Assembly: GCA_964489525.1 (NCBI GenBank)
Contig: CAZAYY010000011.1
Location: forward strand, 70,838-134,837
Direction of reading: 5' to 3'
DNA: 64,000 nt
From: CAZAYY01 sp964489525
GTDB lineage: Bacteria > Chloroflexota > Anaerolineae > Anaerolineales > JABWBV01
Part shown: positions 16,260-24,573 of the stretch, one piece after another
Position numbering within the stretch: position 1 is the first letter of the stretch
Layout: every line of letters begins with the position of its first letter
Made by a program: the position numbers and the translations under genes
The notes under the pieces: model-generated
Databases searched by the model: none
What the model was told of the DNA's origin: nothing
The model's input: only the letters and a program-made list of their open reading frames with translations

Positions 16260-17555
16260 TCAGTTTTCTTCCACCAGATTCTGAAGCTGTTCAAAAGAGG
16301 TGACCCACGATATTTTTTGGATAAACTCAGCCAGCGAGCTGCTTTGGGCGCGCAGGTTGCGCACGGCTTTTCCCACCGGGTCGGTGCCTGCAGCGCCGCC
16401 GGGCACATCGGCATAGGCACCATAAAAAGCAAAATAGGCCTGGTTAAGCTTGCGAATCCGGTAGCCGTGGGTCCAGAAAAACTGGCGGCGCGCTTCCATG
16501 TAGGCTTCGGCCTCTTCCACTTGCCCGGCAGCCAAAAGTTCATCCACCCGGACGCGAGTGGTGCGCATTTCAGCCTGAAAACTGAACACAGGCGGCGGCG
16601 GGGGTTCGGGGGCGGTTTCGGGCTGCGCTTCGGGTGTGGGCTGTGGTGGCGGCGGGGGTGGTGGAACCAGTTCGGGATAGTAACGGGCAATGACTGCGCT
16701 GCCAATCTCTTTGCCGGCCAGGTTGGCGGTCGTTTCGTTGATGGTGCGCAGCTCGCCGCTCGTCAGGTAGTTCATGCCCAGCGGACGGGGGGTAAGGTAG
16801 TTGTGAATCCACTCATGGGCAACCACTTCGGCCAGCCAGTTCAGGTTGGTGGTCTGGTAAACCATGGTTGGGTATGTGCCCACACCCCCAATGGGCACCA
16901 CCAGGGCGGAGACGTTCATGGTTTTGGCCACAGATTCTTCCAGGGCAACCTGCTCGTCCAGCGACATTTCGGGCTGCAAAGAAATGTTGTTTTGCTGTAG
17001 AATGGCCGTGCGCGGGGAGACAATCAGTGCCATGGGAACCGGGGTGTTGTGATACAGCACCGGCGGCATGGGTTGGCCGCCGGTGGTCAGCCCCAGTTCC
17101 TTGAGAATGCTGGCCACCTGGTTTTGCAGAATGGATTCCGCCAGCGGGCCAAGCTGGTTTTTTTGGGCTTGCTTTTGTTCCAGTTCGGCGCGCACAGCCG
17201 CAGATACGCTCAGCGGGTCGGCGACCTCCGGGTTGGCATAAATTTCGGCCACCTGCCGTTCCAAAGACTGTACTTCCCCCACCAGTGCCAGGTAATCGCG
17301 CACGACCTGGCTGGCCTGTGCATCGTCCATGTAGCGCGGCAGGCCGAGCGCTGCCTGGTTGATTTTGATGCCCAGAGCGTTCAGCGTCCAGGCAATGTAG
17401 TCAAATTCCTGGTTGCGGGTGTAGGCGCGCACCTGCTCGGTTTCATCGCTGGGCGGCACAATACTGGCTGTGAGCACGAGCAGGCTCACCAGGCTGATGG
17501 TGAAGAGGGCAATGAGTGATTCCAGTTTGATCCAGTTTGTGGTTTTCTTTTTCAT
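16260..17555 (-). CDS. Membrane-anchored HExxH metallopeptidase-like protein, family not recognised
   Basis: The 431 residues begin with an anchor (about 12-32). An extended helical region with coiled-coil-like EVQSLERQVAEI and ELEQKQAQKNQLG segments follows. HEWIH at residues 247-251 and NETTANLAG with E274 about 26 residues later fit a zincin with HExxH plus Glu ligand. A poly-Pro/Glu linker (about 290-320) separates this from a C-terminal helical region. The catalytic domain should be outside the membrane. No known peptidase family name can be given. It is convergent with the CotH gene. Confidence 0.7.
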   Translation of the reverse strand: MKKKTTNWIKLESLIALFTISLVSLLVLTASIVPPSDETEQVRAYTRNQEFDYIAWTLNALGIKINQAALGLPRYMDDAQASQVVRDYLALVGEVQSLERQVAEIYANPEVADPLSVSAAVRAELEQKQAQKNQLGPLAESILQNQVASILKELGLTTGGQPMPPVLYHNTPVPMALIVSPRTAILQQNNISLQPEMSLDEQVALEESVAKTMNVSALVVPIGGVGTYPTMVYQTTNLNWLAEVVAHEWIHNYLTPRPLGMNYLTSGELRTINETTANLAGKEIGSAVIARYYPELVPPPPPPPQPTPEAQPETAPEPPPPPVFSFQAEMRTTRVRVDELLAAGQVEEAEAYMEARRQFFWTHGYRIRKLNQAYFAFYGAYADVPGGAAGTDPVGKAVRNLRAQSSSLAEFIQKISWVTSFEQLQNLVEEN

Positions 17556-17661
17556 AAGGTGTCCCGGTTTGTGTGGGGTAGATTATACCTGTAAGCAGGG
17601 GGCGCTTTGCTTCGCTCGCAACGGCATGGGTTCTTACGCTAAACCCACACCCATTTTCTCA

Positions 17662-17670
17662 TGCTATAAT
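17662..17670 (+). promoter_or_regulatory. Extended -10 promoter of the epimerase gene
   Basis: TGC-TATAAT, with the hexamer at 17665-17670, gives a leader of about 27 bases to the ATG at 17704. Confidence 0.65.
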
Positions 17671-17703
17671 CTAAATCAGATTAGAACAAACTTAGGAACA
17701 CCC

Positions 17704-18633
17704 ATGAACTTTTTGATCACTGGCGCGGCTGGTTTTTTAGGGGCGGCCCTGGCGCGGCGGCTGCTGCGCGAAGGCCAACATGTCCGGGGGTTGGATGATT
17801 TATCTGCAGGAGACCCTCAGGTCGTTTCAGGCATTCACTTCACACGCGGGGATGTCAACGACCGCCCCAAGCTCTGGACGCTGCTGCAAGATGTGGACTG
17901 TGTCTATCACCTGGCTGCCAGGGTTTTTGTAGCCGAGTCGGTGCTTTACCCGCGGGAGTATAACGCAACCAATGTGGGCGGCACGGTGGCGTTGATGGAA
18001 GCCATGCGCGATGTAGGCGTACGCCGGGTGGTGTTCATTTCCTCTGGGGCGGTGTATGGCAACCAACCCGAGCAGCCCTTGCGCGAAGACTTTGCCCCAG
18101 ATCCACGCTCGCCTTACGCGGTTTCAAAACTGGCCGCTGAGTATTATGTACGGACAATCGGGGCTTTGTGGGGGATTGAAACCGTGATTTTACGGGTGTT
18201 TAATGCGTATGGCCCTGGCCAACACCTGCCGCCTTCCAATCCGCCCGTGGTGCCCAATATGCTGCGCCAGGCGGTTCGCAGCGGGTCCCTGGTGGTGCAT
18301 GGCGAAGGTTCGCAAACCCGCGACTTTGTTTATGTGGAAGATGTGGTGAATGCCATGGTGGCAGCTTCTACCGCTCCGAATATTGACCGGATGGTGATCA
18401 ACGTGGGCAGCGGGACGGAAACCAGCATCAGCGACCTGGCCCGTCTGGTTCTGCAGGCAACCAACAGCAAAGCAGAATTTATCTACAATCCGCGTTCAGG
18501 GGCAGGCGTCAGCCGGATGTGTGCCGACATCCGCCTGGCCAAAGAGAAGCTGGGCTATGTACCTCGGGTTTCTTTGGAGCAGGGCCTGCGGCTTACCCTG
18601 GAGCAAGATCGCCGCTTCCATCGCGAGGGCTAA
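17704..18633 (+). CDS. NAD-dependent nucleotide-sugar epimerase/dehydratase
   Basis: This is an extended SDR protein of 309 residues. GAAGFLG (residues 7-13) binds NAD. The active site has SSGAVYG with the catalytic Ser/Thr region and YAVSK with Tyr near 138. The substrate half has the VILRVFNAYGPGQ and GEGSQTRDFVYVEDVV blocks seen in UDP-glucose 4-epimerase-like enzymes. The start follows an extended -10 box and a weak AGGA site; an upstream in-frame extension is not supported. The exact sugar is not predictable. Its stop is 4 bases from the convergent bactofilin stop. Confidence 0.9.
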   Translation: MNFLITGAAGFLGAALARRLLREGQHVRGLDDLSAGDPQVVSGIHFTRGDVNDRPKLWTLLQDVDCVYHLAARVFVAESVLYPREYNATNVGGTVALMEAMRDVGVRRVVFISSGAVYGNQPEQPLREDFAPDPRSPYAVSKLAAEYYVRTIGALWGIETVILRVFNAYGPGQHLPPSNPPVVPNMLRQAVRSGSLVVHGEGSQTRDFVYVEDVVNAMVAASTAPNIDRMVINVGSGTETSISDLARLVLQATNSKAEFIYNPRSGAGVSRMCADIRLAKEKLGYVPRVSLEQGLRLTLEQDRRFHREG

Positions 18634-18637
18634 CCTT

Positions 18638-19066
18638 TTATTCCGTAGTTTCCGGGTTTTCAGGGGCACCAGGCGTGGATGCGCGGGGCAGGGCTTCTTC
18701 CATGCGAATCTGCCCTCTTAAGAACGCTCCTTCTTCCGTGGTGAAAGCCGTTGTAACCACATCGCCCCAAACGCTGCCTGTGCTGCGAATCTCAACCTTG
18801 TCTGCAGTGATGTTGCCGCGCAGCAGCCCGGCAACAATTACCACATTGGCACGCACGTCATCGCAGGTCACCCGTCCCTTTTCGCCCACAACCAGCAGAC
18901 CACTGAGCGCAATTTCGCCTTCAAAAGTGCCTTCGATGCGCACACCGCCGCTGCCCGATAGCCGGCCAGACCAGTATGTGCCGCTGCCTAAAACAGAAGT
19001 CACCCGATCAACCGGGGTGGTGACGGCTTGTGCCTGGGATTCGCTTTCGGTTTTTCTCCGGAACAT
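18638..19066 (-). CDS. Bactofilin
   Basis: Bactofilins polymerise into cytoskeletal filaments that help place cell-wall enzymes. The 142 residues have a short polar N-terminal tail, a central beta-helix of repeated hydrophobic/Gly strands (from about residue 26 to 115, for example GGVRIEGTFEGEI, GRVTCDDVRANVVI and GLLRGNI) and a Pro-rich C-terminal tail. This is the standard DUF583 layout and size. The link to envelope genes such as murJ in the window is suggestive only. Confidence 0.9.
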   Translation of the reverse strand: MFRRKTESESQAQAVTTPVDRVTSVLGSGTYWSGRLSGSGGVRIEGTFEGEIALSGLLVVGEKGRVTCDDVRANVVIVAGLLRGNITADKVEIRSTGSVWGDVVTTAFTTEEGAFLRGQIRMEEALPRASTPGAPENPETTE

Positions 19067-19089
19067 GGCGCTACTCGCTGATTAAAAGC

Positions 19090-19890
19090 CTACCCGCCAG
19101 TGTTTTCGCCCTTGTTGGGGCTGGGTACGGCCATAATATTGTACCCGGAATCTACGAAAAGGACTTCCCCCGTAACCCGTGCTGAAAGGTCGGAACACAG
19201 GTAAAGGGCCGCATTGCCGCAGTCTTCAATGGTCACATTCTGGCGCAGGGGAGCCATGTCGGCGAATTCTTTATACATGGTTTTAAAGCCAGCCACGCCT
19301 GCCGCAGCCAGGGTGCGAATGGGGCCGGCAGAAATGGCGTTGACCCGAATGCCCTGGGGGCCGAGGTCGTAGGCCAGGTAGCGCACACTGGCTTCGAGAG
19401 CAGCCTTTGCGACACCCATCACGTTGTAGTTGGGCGCTACTTTTTCGGAGCCATAATACGTCAGGGTAACCACGCTGCTGCCAGGGCCCATATAGGGCAG
19501 GAAGGCGTTGGTCAGAGCCACCAGCGAAAAGGCGCTGATATCCAGGGCCATTTTAAATCCAGCCCGGCTGGTTTGAACAAACGGGCGGCTTAAGTCTTCC
19601 CGGTTGGCGTAGGCAACCGCATGGACCAGGATGTCTATCTTGCCAAAAGTTTCACCGGCTTTTTGTGCCACTGCAGCAATGGCTTCATCACTGGTTACAT
19701 CGCATTCTTCAACAAAGCGGCAGCCAATTGAAGCCGCCAGGGGTTTGACGCGCTTTTCTAACACTTCACCGGCATAACTCAGGCCAATGTTTGCGCCTTC
19801 GCGGTGAAACGCTTCGGTGATGCCCCAGGCGATTGAATGATTGTTGGCCACGCCAAAAACGAGCGCATTCTTGCCATCTAACAGACCCAT
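19090..19890 (-). CDS. fabI: Enoyl-ACP reductase (NADH), FabI type
   Basis: FabI carries out the last reduction of each fatty-acid elongation cycle. The start MGLLDGKNALV gives 266 residues, the usual size. The N-terminal GVANNHSIAWGI replaces the classical Gly-rich loop as in FabI. The catalytic pattern is Y-x6-K: Tyr in YNVMGVAK with Lys. GPIRTLAAAG follows the substrate loop. GGAGG lies 10 bases upstream, and the start ATG shares its A with the mpg stop (TGATG), so it is the last gene of an overlapping moaA-HAD-mpg-fabI operon. Confidence 0.95.
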   Translation of the reverse strand: MGLLDGKNALVFGVANNHSIAWGITEAFHREGANIGLSYAGEVLEKRVKPLAASIGCRFVEECDVTSDEAIAAVAQKAGETFGKIDILVHAVAYANREDLSRPFVQTSRAGFKMALDISAFSLVALTNAFLPYMGPGSSVVTLTYYGSEKVAPNYNVMGVAKAALEASVRYLAYDLGPQGIRVNAISAGPIRTLAAAGVAGFKTMYKEFADMAPLRQNVTIEDCGNAALYLCSDLSARVTGEVLFVDSGYNIMAVPSPNKGENTGG

Positions 19891-20507
19891 CAGGTTTTTT
19901 CCTCCATTGGTTGGTTTAACCAGGACATATGGCTGCATTTAAAATTCCAAGGCAGACTTTTCCACGGTTCTGGCACATTGTTTAAACCCACACGAGGCGA
20001 TTTGGTCACGCTGGCAGGCGAAACTGGCCAACCAGTCTCTAAAAACAGTGGGCTGTTGGGGGCGCACAAATCCAGCCCATGGTGGGCGGGACCGTTGAGG
20101 TTCAATGCCTGGCAAAGCTTTGCCGGCCCGTTGGCCCACAGCGCTTGCGGATGGCCTTTGCGACGGCTGGCAAAACGTTCCAACCCTTCGAGCGGCAGCA
20201 AAGCGCGCACCAACACTGCGGCGGGAAACCCCTCTTGCTCGGTGACACAGTTAAACATCCAGTGCATCCCGTAATTGAAATAAACGTAGGCAGTTCCGGG
20301 TGGGCCGAACATCACCACCGTGCGCGGCGTTCGTCCGGCGCGGGCATGGCAGGCCAGGTCTTCTTCACCGATATACGCCTCGGTTTCAACAATCACCCCG
20401 GCAGTGCGCCCGGCTGGCTCAACGTGCACCAGCACCGTGCCGAGCAGGGCCTGGGCAACTTCGAGGGTTGGGCGGTTAAAAAAAGCCCGGTTAAGCCGTT
20501 GGCTCAT
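19890..20507 (-). CDS. 3-methyladenine DNA glycosylase (Aag/MPG family)
   Basis: MPG-type glycosylases remove alkylated purines in base excision repair. The 205 residues contain ALLGTVLVH, the VETEAY catalytic block (about 43-48, with the general-base Glu) and the GPPGTAYVYFNYGMHWMFN stretch that inserts into DNA. VLVRALLPLEG and GPAKLCQAL follow. The start MSQRLNRAFF overlaps the upstream HAD gene by 17 bases. The stop shares one base with fabI. A longer upstream start would run deeper into the HAD gene and is rejected. Confidence 0.93.
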   Translation of the reverse strand: MSQRLNRAFFNRPTLEVAQALLGTVLVHVEPAGRTAGVIVETEAYIGEEDLACHARAGRTPRTVVMFGPPGTAYVYFNYGMHWMFNCVTEQEGFPAAVLVRALLPLEGLERFASRRKGHPQALWANGPAKLCQALNLNGPAHHGLDLCAPNSPLFLETGWPVSPASVTKSPRVGLNNVPEPWKSLPWNFKCSHMSWLNQPMEEKT

Positions 20508-21234
20508 GCAAAACCAGAGGCAGCAGCCCGCCAACCTGCTGGACAACCGGGCATTCGGCTTCGGGGAAAACCTGGAACGGGTCAATTAAAACCGGCTGCA
20601 AACCGGCTCGCTGGGCTCCGACGACATCCGTAAAATAATTGTCCCCCAGGTACAGGGTGTTTTCAGGGGACGATTGGCTCAATTCCAGGGCATGTTTAAA
20701 AATGGCCGGGTCTGGTTTCCAGGTGTTTACCTGCCCGGCAGCCAGGGCAAAGTCAAAATAGTCCAACAGCCCCAGCCTGCCCAATTCGTCATCGCAAGGA
20801 CGATCGCGGTTGGTTACCACACCCAGGCGCAGCCCGGCCTGGCGTAGGGTTGCCAGGGTTTCGAAAACGTCGGGGGTTACCATGGTGAGTGGTTTGTAAC
20901 ATTCATCAAAGTAATTGGCCAGTTTGGGGGCGGCTTCCGCAATCACCTCTGCCGAGCAGGTAAATGCGCCCAGGTAGCGCTGGCTGTAGTTTTCCCAGAA
21001 CTCCTCGCTGAACTTGCCCAGCGTTTCAATATCCTCAAATAAATCTTGCGAGTTGGCCCAATACGCATGCGCCCAATGCAGCGCAGAGCGCCACTGTTGG
21101 CTGTTGATGACGGCCCCAGCCTGCCTGGCAAAATGGTAAAAAACTTCGTGGGGAGTGGGGGCGCTGGTGCGCAGGGTGCCATCCAGGTCAAACAGTACGG
21201 CCTGGATGGGCTGGGGAATGGTGAACGATTTCAT
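20491..21234 (-). CDS. HAD-superfamily hydrolase
   Basis: This is a Gph/PGP-like haloacid dehalogenase-fold phosphatase of 247 residues. Motif I is DLDGTLR near residues 16-22, with the two catalytic Asp. A helical cap follows. Motif II is VVTNRD, motif III KPDPAIFKHAL and motif IV GDNYFTDVVGAQRAG. The substrate is not predictable. It starts on the A of the moaA stop (TGATG) and overlaps mpg at the 3' end, so it is embedded in a coupled operon. Confidence 0.9.
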   Translation of the reverse strand: MKSFTIPQPIQAVLFDLDGTLRTSAPTPHEVFYHFARQAGAVINSQQWRSALHWAHAYWANSQDLFEDIETLGKFSEEFWENYSQRYLGAFTCSAEVIAEAAPKLANYFDECYKPLTMVTPDVFETLATLRQAGLRLGVVTNRDRPCDDELGRLGLLDYFDFALAAGQVNTWKPDPAIFKHALELSQSSPENTLYLGDNYFTDVVGAQRAGLQPVLIDPFQVFPEAECPVVQQVGGLLPLVLHEPTA

Positions 21235-22277
21235 CAGCCTCCAATATACGACATTTCAATTTTTGGCAAGCTGGTTGTGTTGTGGGTTCGAATTTCAGAA
21301 TATCGGTCGGCGCGTTGGCCCCAGATTTTGCCAATGGTTTCGTGCAGCGCTTCATCGGTGACGCCGCTGCGCAGCAGGTTCAGCAGGTCGGTCCCCTGGA
21401 TGGCAAACAGGCAGGTGTAGAGTTTCCCATCCGCAGAAAGCCGGGCCCGGGTGCAGTCGCGGCAGAAGGCCTGGGTGACGGAGGCGATAACGCCTACCTC
21501 GCCCTGGCCGTCGAGGTAGCGCCAGCGTTGGGCTACTTCACCGGGGTAGTTGGCTTCAGCCGGCTCCATGGGTATTTCAGCGTGGATGATGTTGACCATT
21601 TCGCGAGCGGTAACCACATCATTCATGCGCCAGCCGTTGGTTGAGCCAACATCCATATACTCAATAAAGCGAACAATGTTGCCTCTTTCCCGAAAGAACC
21701 GGGCCATGGGCAAAATGCTTTGTTCGTTAACGCCGCGCTTAATCACGCAGTTGACTTTAACCGGGTTCAAACCTGCCTCCTGGCAGGCATCTATCCATTC
21801 CAAAACCCGCTGGACGGGGAAATCCACATCGTTCATGGCTTTAAACACCGCATCATCCAGCGAATCGAGGCTGACCGTAATCCGTTTCAGCCCGGCGGCT
21901 TTGAGGGAATGCACTCGTGTTATCGGAAATGAGCCGTTGGTGGTGAGGGCAATATCCACATCTGGAATGGCGGCCAGCATTTCAATCAGGGCTTCCAGGT
22001 CGCGCCGGACAAGCGGTTCTCCCCCCGTCAGGCGAAATTTGCGCACGCCGTGGGCGTGAAATACCTGCGCAAGCCGGGTGATTTCTTCATAGGACAGCAG
22101 GGCATGTTTGGGCAAAAAGACATGGTCTTTCCCAAATACATCCTTCGGCATACAGTAAGTGCAGCGGAAATTGCAGCGATCGGTTACAGAAATGCGCAAA
22201 TCGTGCAGGGGGCGGCCCAGCCGGTCGGTAACGGGCACAGGTGTGATGATGGGAAGGGGTTCTGTATGGGTCATCAT
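21234..22277 (-). CDS. moaA: GTP 3',8-cyclase MoaA
   Basis: MoaA is the radical SAM enzyme that starts molybdenum cofactor synthesis from GTP. The N-terminal cluster motif CNFRCTYC (C-x3-C-x2-C) is near residues 36-43 and GGEP follows. The C-terminal second cluster has CRDCTRARLSADGKLYTC. The chain ends in GG, as MoaA needs for activity. It is 347 residues from the first of two adjacent ATG codons, after a TACAAT at 22294-22299. No other Moco genes are in the window. The stop shares a base with the HAD gene. Confidence 0.95.
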   Translation of the reverse strand: MMTHTEPLPIITPVPVTDRLGRPLHDLRISVTDRCNFRCTYCMPKDVFGKDHVFLPKHALLSYEEITRLAQVFHAHGVRKFRLTGGEPLVRRDLEALIEMLAAIPDVDIALTTNGSFPITRVHSLKAAGLKRITVSLDSLDDAVFKAMNDVDFPVQRVLEWIDACQEAGLNPVKVNCVIKRGVNEQSILPMARFFRERGNIVRFIEYMDVGSTNGWRMNDVVTAREMVNIIHAEIPMEPAEANYPGEVAQRWRYLDGQGEVGVIASVTQAFCRDCTRARLSADGKLYTCLFAIQGTDLLNLLRSGVTDEALHETIGKIWGQRADRYSEIRTHNTTSLPKIEMSYIGG

Positions 22278-22347
22278 GGTTTTTGTGAGGGTAATTGTAC
22301 CAGGATTGGCGCAGGCGAAGTTTAGCGTTGTTGAAAAATCTGCGTGA

Positions 22348-22353
22348 TATAAT
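22348..22353 (+). promoter_or_regulatory. -10 box directly upstream of the LysM gene (leaderless type)
   Basis: TATAAT ends 7 bases before the ATG at 22361 and no ribosome binding site is present. It is divergent from moaA. Confidence 0.6.
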
Positions 22354-22360
22354 GCCAGCA

Positions 22361-23215
22361 ATGATGAAAACTATAACGGTTTTTCAGCGGGTTTGCCTGG
22401 TGGGCGGCTTTTTTATGCTGGCGGCGGCGGCCATGTTGGGTTGGGCCAGCGGCCCGGCCGCGGCTGCACCGCTCTACCAGCTGACCCCTTTCCCCACCCC
22501 GACCCCTGGACCGGATGGCCGGATTTTGTATATCGTCCAACCAGGGGATACCCTCTGGCGCATTGCTGCAATCAGCGGGGTTTCCATTGACGAACTGAGG
22601 GCGTTAAACAACCTGACGGGTGACGGCCTGTCTGAAGGCCGCCCACTGCTGTTGGGCCTGGGCGGTCCGGTGCAGGCTACCGCGCTGCCTGCCCAGCCTA
22701 CGCCCACGTCCGGCGCTCCCACGCCCACGCCCGACCCTGGCGATATTTCTGCTGAAATCTGTGTTTTGATTTTTAATGACTTAAATGGCAACACCCTGCG
22801 CGATGTGGGGGAATTTGCCATCCCCCGTTCCATCATCAGCGTAAGCGATCGGGCCGGCCTGGTTAACCTGGCTGCGGATATGCTCGATCAGCGCGATGAA
22901 TTTGACGACCCGCTTCCAGCATGCTTTCCCGATCTCGAACCTGGGGCATATAACATCACGGTAGCCATTCCAGATGGGTATAACCCCACCACTGTTCTAA
23001 ACTACGCGCTGCAGTTGGACCCAAGCACGGTGGCCAACCTGGCGTTTGGCGCCCAGGTGAGCACAGCCGGAATCATCAGCGCACCGCCTCCCGAAGAAGT
23101 GGGTCAGTCGCCCATTTTAGGCGTTTTTGGGGCACTGCTTGTCCTGGCCGGGATTGGGGTTGGCATTGCGGCCATGCGTATGGGCCGCCCCAAACCCCTA
23201 CGGCCAATGCAGTAG
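22361..23215 (+). CDS. Exported LysM protein with SdrD-B-like domain and C-terminal anchor
   Basis: The 284 residues begin with a signal peptide or anchor (about 8-34, ending in AAAAPLYQ). A LysM domain follows (YIVQPGDTLWRIAAISGVS, about 57-100), which binds peptidoglycan or chitin-like glycans. After a Pro/Thr linker comes an SdrD-B-like beta domain marked by FNDLNGNTLRDVGE. A C-terminal membrane helix (about 250-275) with a basic tail closes it. The layout suggests a surface protein held at the cell wall. Function beyond wall binding is unknown. Confidence 0.82.
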   Translation: MMKTITVFQRVCLVGGFFMLAAAAMLGWASGPAAAAPLYQLTPFPTPTPGPDGRILYIVQPGDTLWRIAAISGVSIDELRALNNLTGDGLSEGRPLLLGLGGPVQATALPAQPTPTSGAPTPTPDPGDISAEICVLIFNDLNGNTLRDVGEFAIPRSIISVSDRAGLVNLAADMLDQRDEFDDPLPACFPDLEPGAYNITVAIPDGYNPTTVLNYALQLDPSTVANLAFGAQVSTAGIISAPPPEEVGQSPILGVFGALLVLAGIGVGIAAMRMGRPKPLRPMQ

Positions 23216-23537
23216 CGGTTTTCCAACAACCCCTGCCCGTTTGGCGCGATGCTGTTGCAACCCGTGCAGCCATCCCCCCTCTGGTTCCCTCACTGGCCCT
23301 GTTATCGAAGAAACTTTTTTGCAATCCTTCGCACGTCTCGTGATTGGGTTGGTTAACCCTTGCAGGTTCAGCCATCTCAAAAATTCCCGTAATTTTCAGG
23401 ACATTTGTCCCCCCAAAACCTATCAAAACCTGCGTTTTCCATTTGAGATGCTTTTGATACACTAGCCTCTAAACTAGGTCGCCTGGATTTTGCTGTGCTC
23501 AAACACAGAAAACTCACCAGCGGCCCCGAGGTGTGTA
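23216..23537 (+). other. Intergenic stretch upstream of hemH
   Basis: About 320 bases hold no gene I can support. A TACACT at 23458-23463 is a possible -10 for hemH but lacks a convincing -35. No riboswitch or repeat was recognised. Confidence 0.5.
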
Positions 23538-24551
23538 TTGGATAACCAACCTGACTCAAAAGACGCCACCCCCGTAGGCATTTTGCTCGCCAATGTGGGC
23601 ACCCCCAACGCCCCGACTGCCAGGGCGGTTCGGCCGTACCTCCGGGAGTTTTTGTCCGACCCGCGGATTGTGGATTACCCCCGTTGGTTGTGGCTGCCGC
23701 TCTTGTATGGGGTGATTTTAACTTTTCGCCCGCGCCGTTCGGCCCGTTTATACCAGAACATCTGGACCGAGGCTGGCTCGCCTTTGCTGGTTATGATGCG
23801 AGAGCAGGCTTCGGCCTTGCAAGAAATGCTCAACACGCCCGGGCAGCGCACACCGGTTTTGGTGGAAGTGGGGCTGCGGTATGGAAATCCCTCGATCGAA
23901 TCGGCTTTGAAAAGCCTGCAAGCCCAGGGCGCCCGGAGAGTGTTGATTTTTCCGCTTTTCCCACAGTATTCGGCAACAACCACCGCCACCACCTATGATG
24001 CGGTTTTTCAGGCCTACCAGCGCCAGCCCTGGATGCCCGAAATGCGCACCATCCACGATTACCACAACCATCCAGGCTACATTCGCGCCTTAGCCAGCAG
24101 CATTCGCGAAAGTTTTGCAACCCATGGCCAGCCCGACAAACTTTTGTTCTCGTTTCATGGCATTCCCCAACGGTATGCCCGCAATGGCGACCCATACCCA
24201 AACATCTGCCAGGCGACAGCCTGCCTGGTGGCTTCCGAGCTGGGTCTTTCGCCAGAACAGTGGTTCCTTTCTTACCAATCGCGATTTGGCCCAGAGCCCT
24301 GGCTTAAACCCTATACAGACGAAACCCTGGAAGAATGGGGCCGGGAACATGTCCGCCATGTTCAGGTGATTGCCCCTGGTTTTTCGGCCGACTGCCTCGA
24401 GACCAACGACGAGCTGGGGCGCGAAGCCCGGCATTCTTTCATTGAGGCTGGCGGGGAAATCTTTCACTACATTCCAGCGCTGAACACCCGTCCCGACCAC
24501 CTGGCCGTGTTGGCGGAACTGGCCTGCCAATCGCTGCAGGGCTGGTTGTAA
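23538..24551 (+). CDS. hemH: Ferrochelatase
   Basis: Ferrochelatase inserts Fe2+ into the porphyrin ring at the end of haem synthesis. The 337 residues resemble the E. coli-type enzyme: GILLANVGTPNAPTARAVRPYL near the N-terminus, the LLYGVIL and GSPLLVMMREQ segments, the SFHGIPQRY active-site block with catalytic His, and the QSRFGPEPWLKPYT block. The start is taken as TTG at 23538 after GAGGTG; a GTG or upstream TTG is possible. It is followed by hemG 22 bases later, so terminal haem synthesis is clustered. Confidence 0.92.
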   Translation: MDNQPDSKDATPVGILLANVGTPNAPTARAVRPYLREFLSDPRIVDYPRWLWLPLLYGVILTFRPRRSARLYQNIWTEAGSPLLVMMREQASALQEMLNTPGQRTPVLVEVGLRYGNPSIESALKSLQAQGARRVLIFPLFPQYSATTTATTYDAVFQAYQRQPWMPEMRTIHDYHNHPGYIRALASSIRESFATHGQPDKLLFSFHGIPQRYARNGDPYPNICQATACLVASELGLSPEQWFLSYQSRFGPEPWLKPYTDETLEEWGREHVRHVQVIAPGFSADCLETNDELGREARHSFIEAGGEIFHYIPALNTRPDHLAVLAELACQSLQGWL

Positions 24552-24573
24552 GACCTTAAAATGGGAGCAAGAC

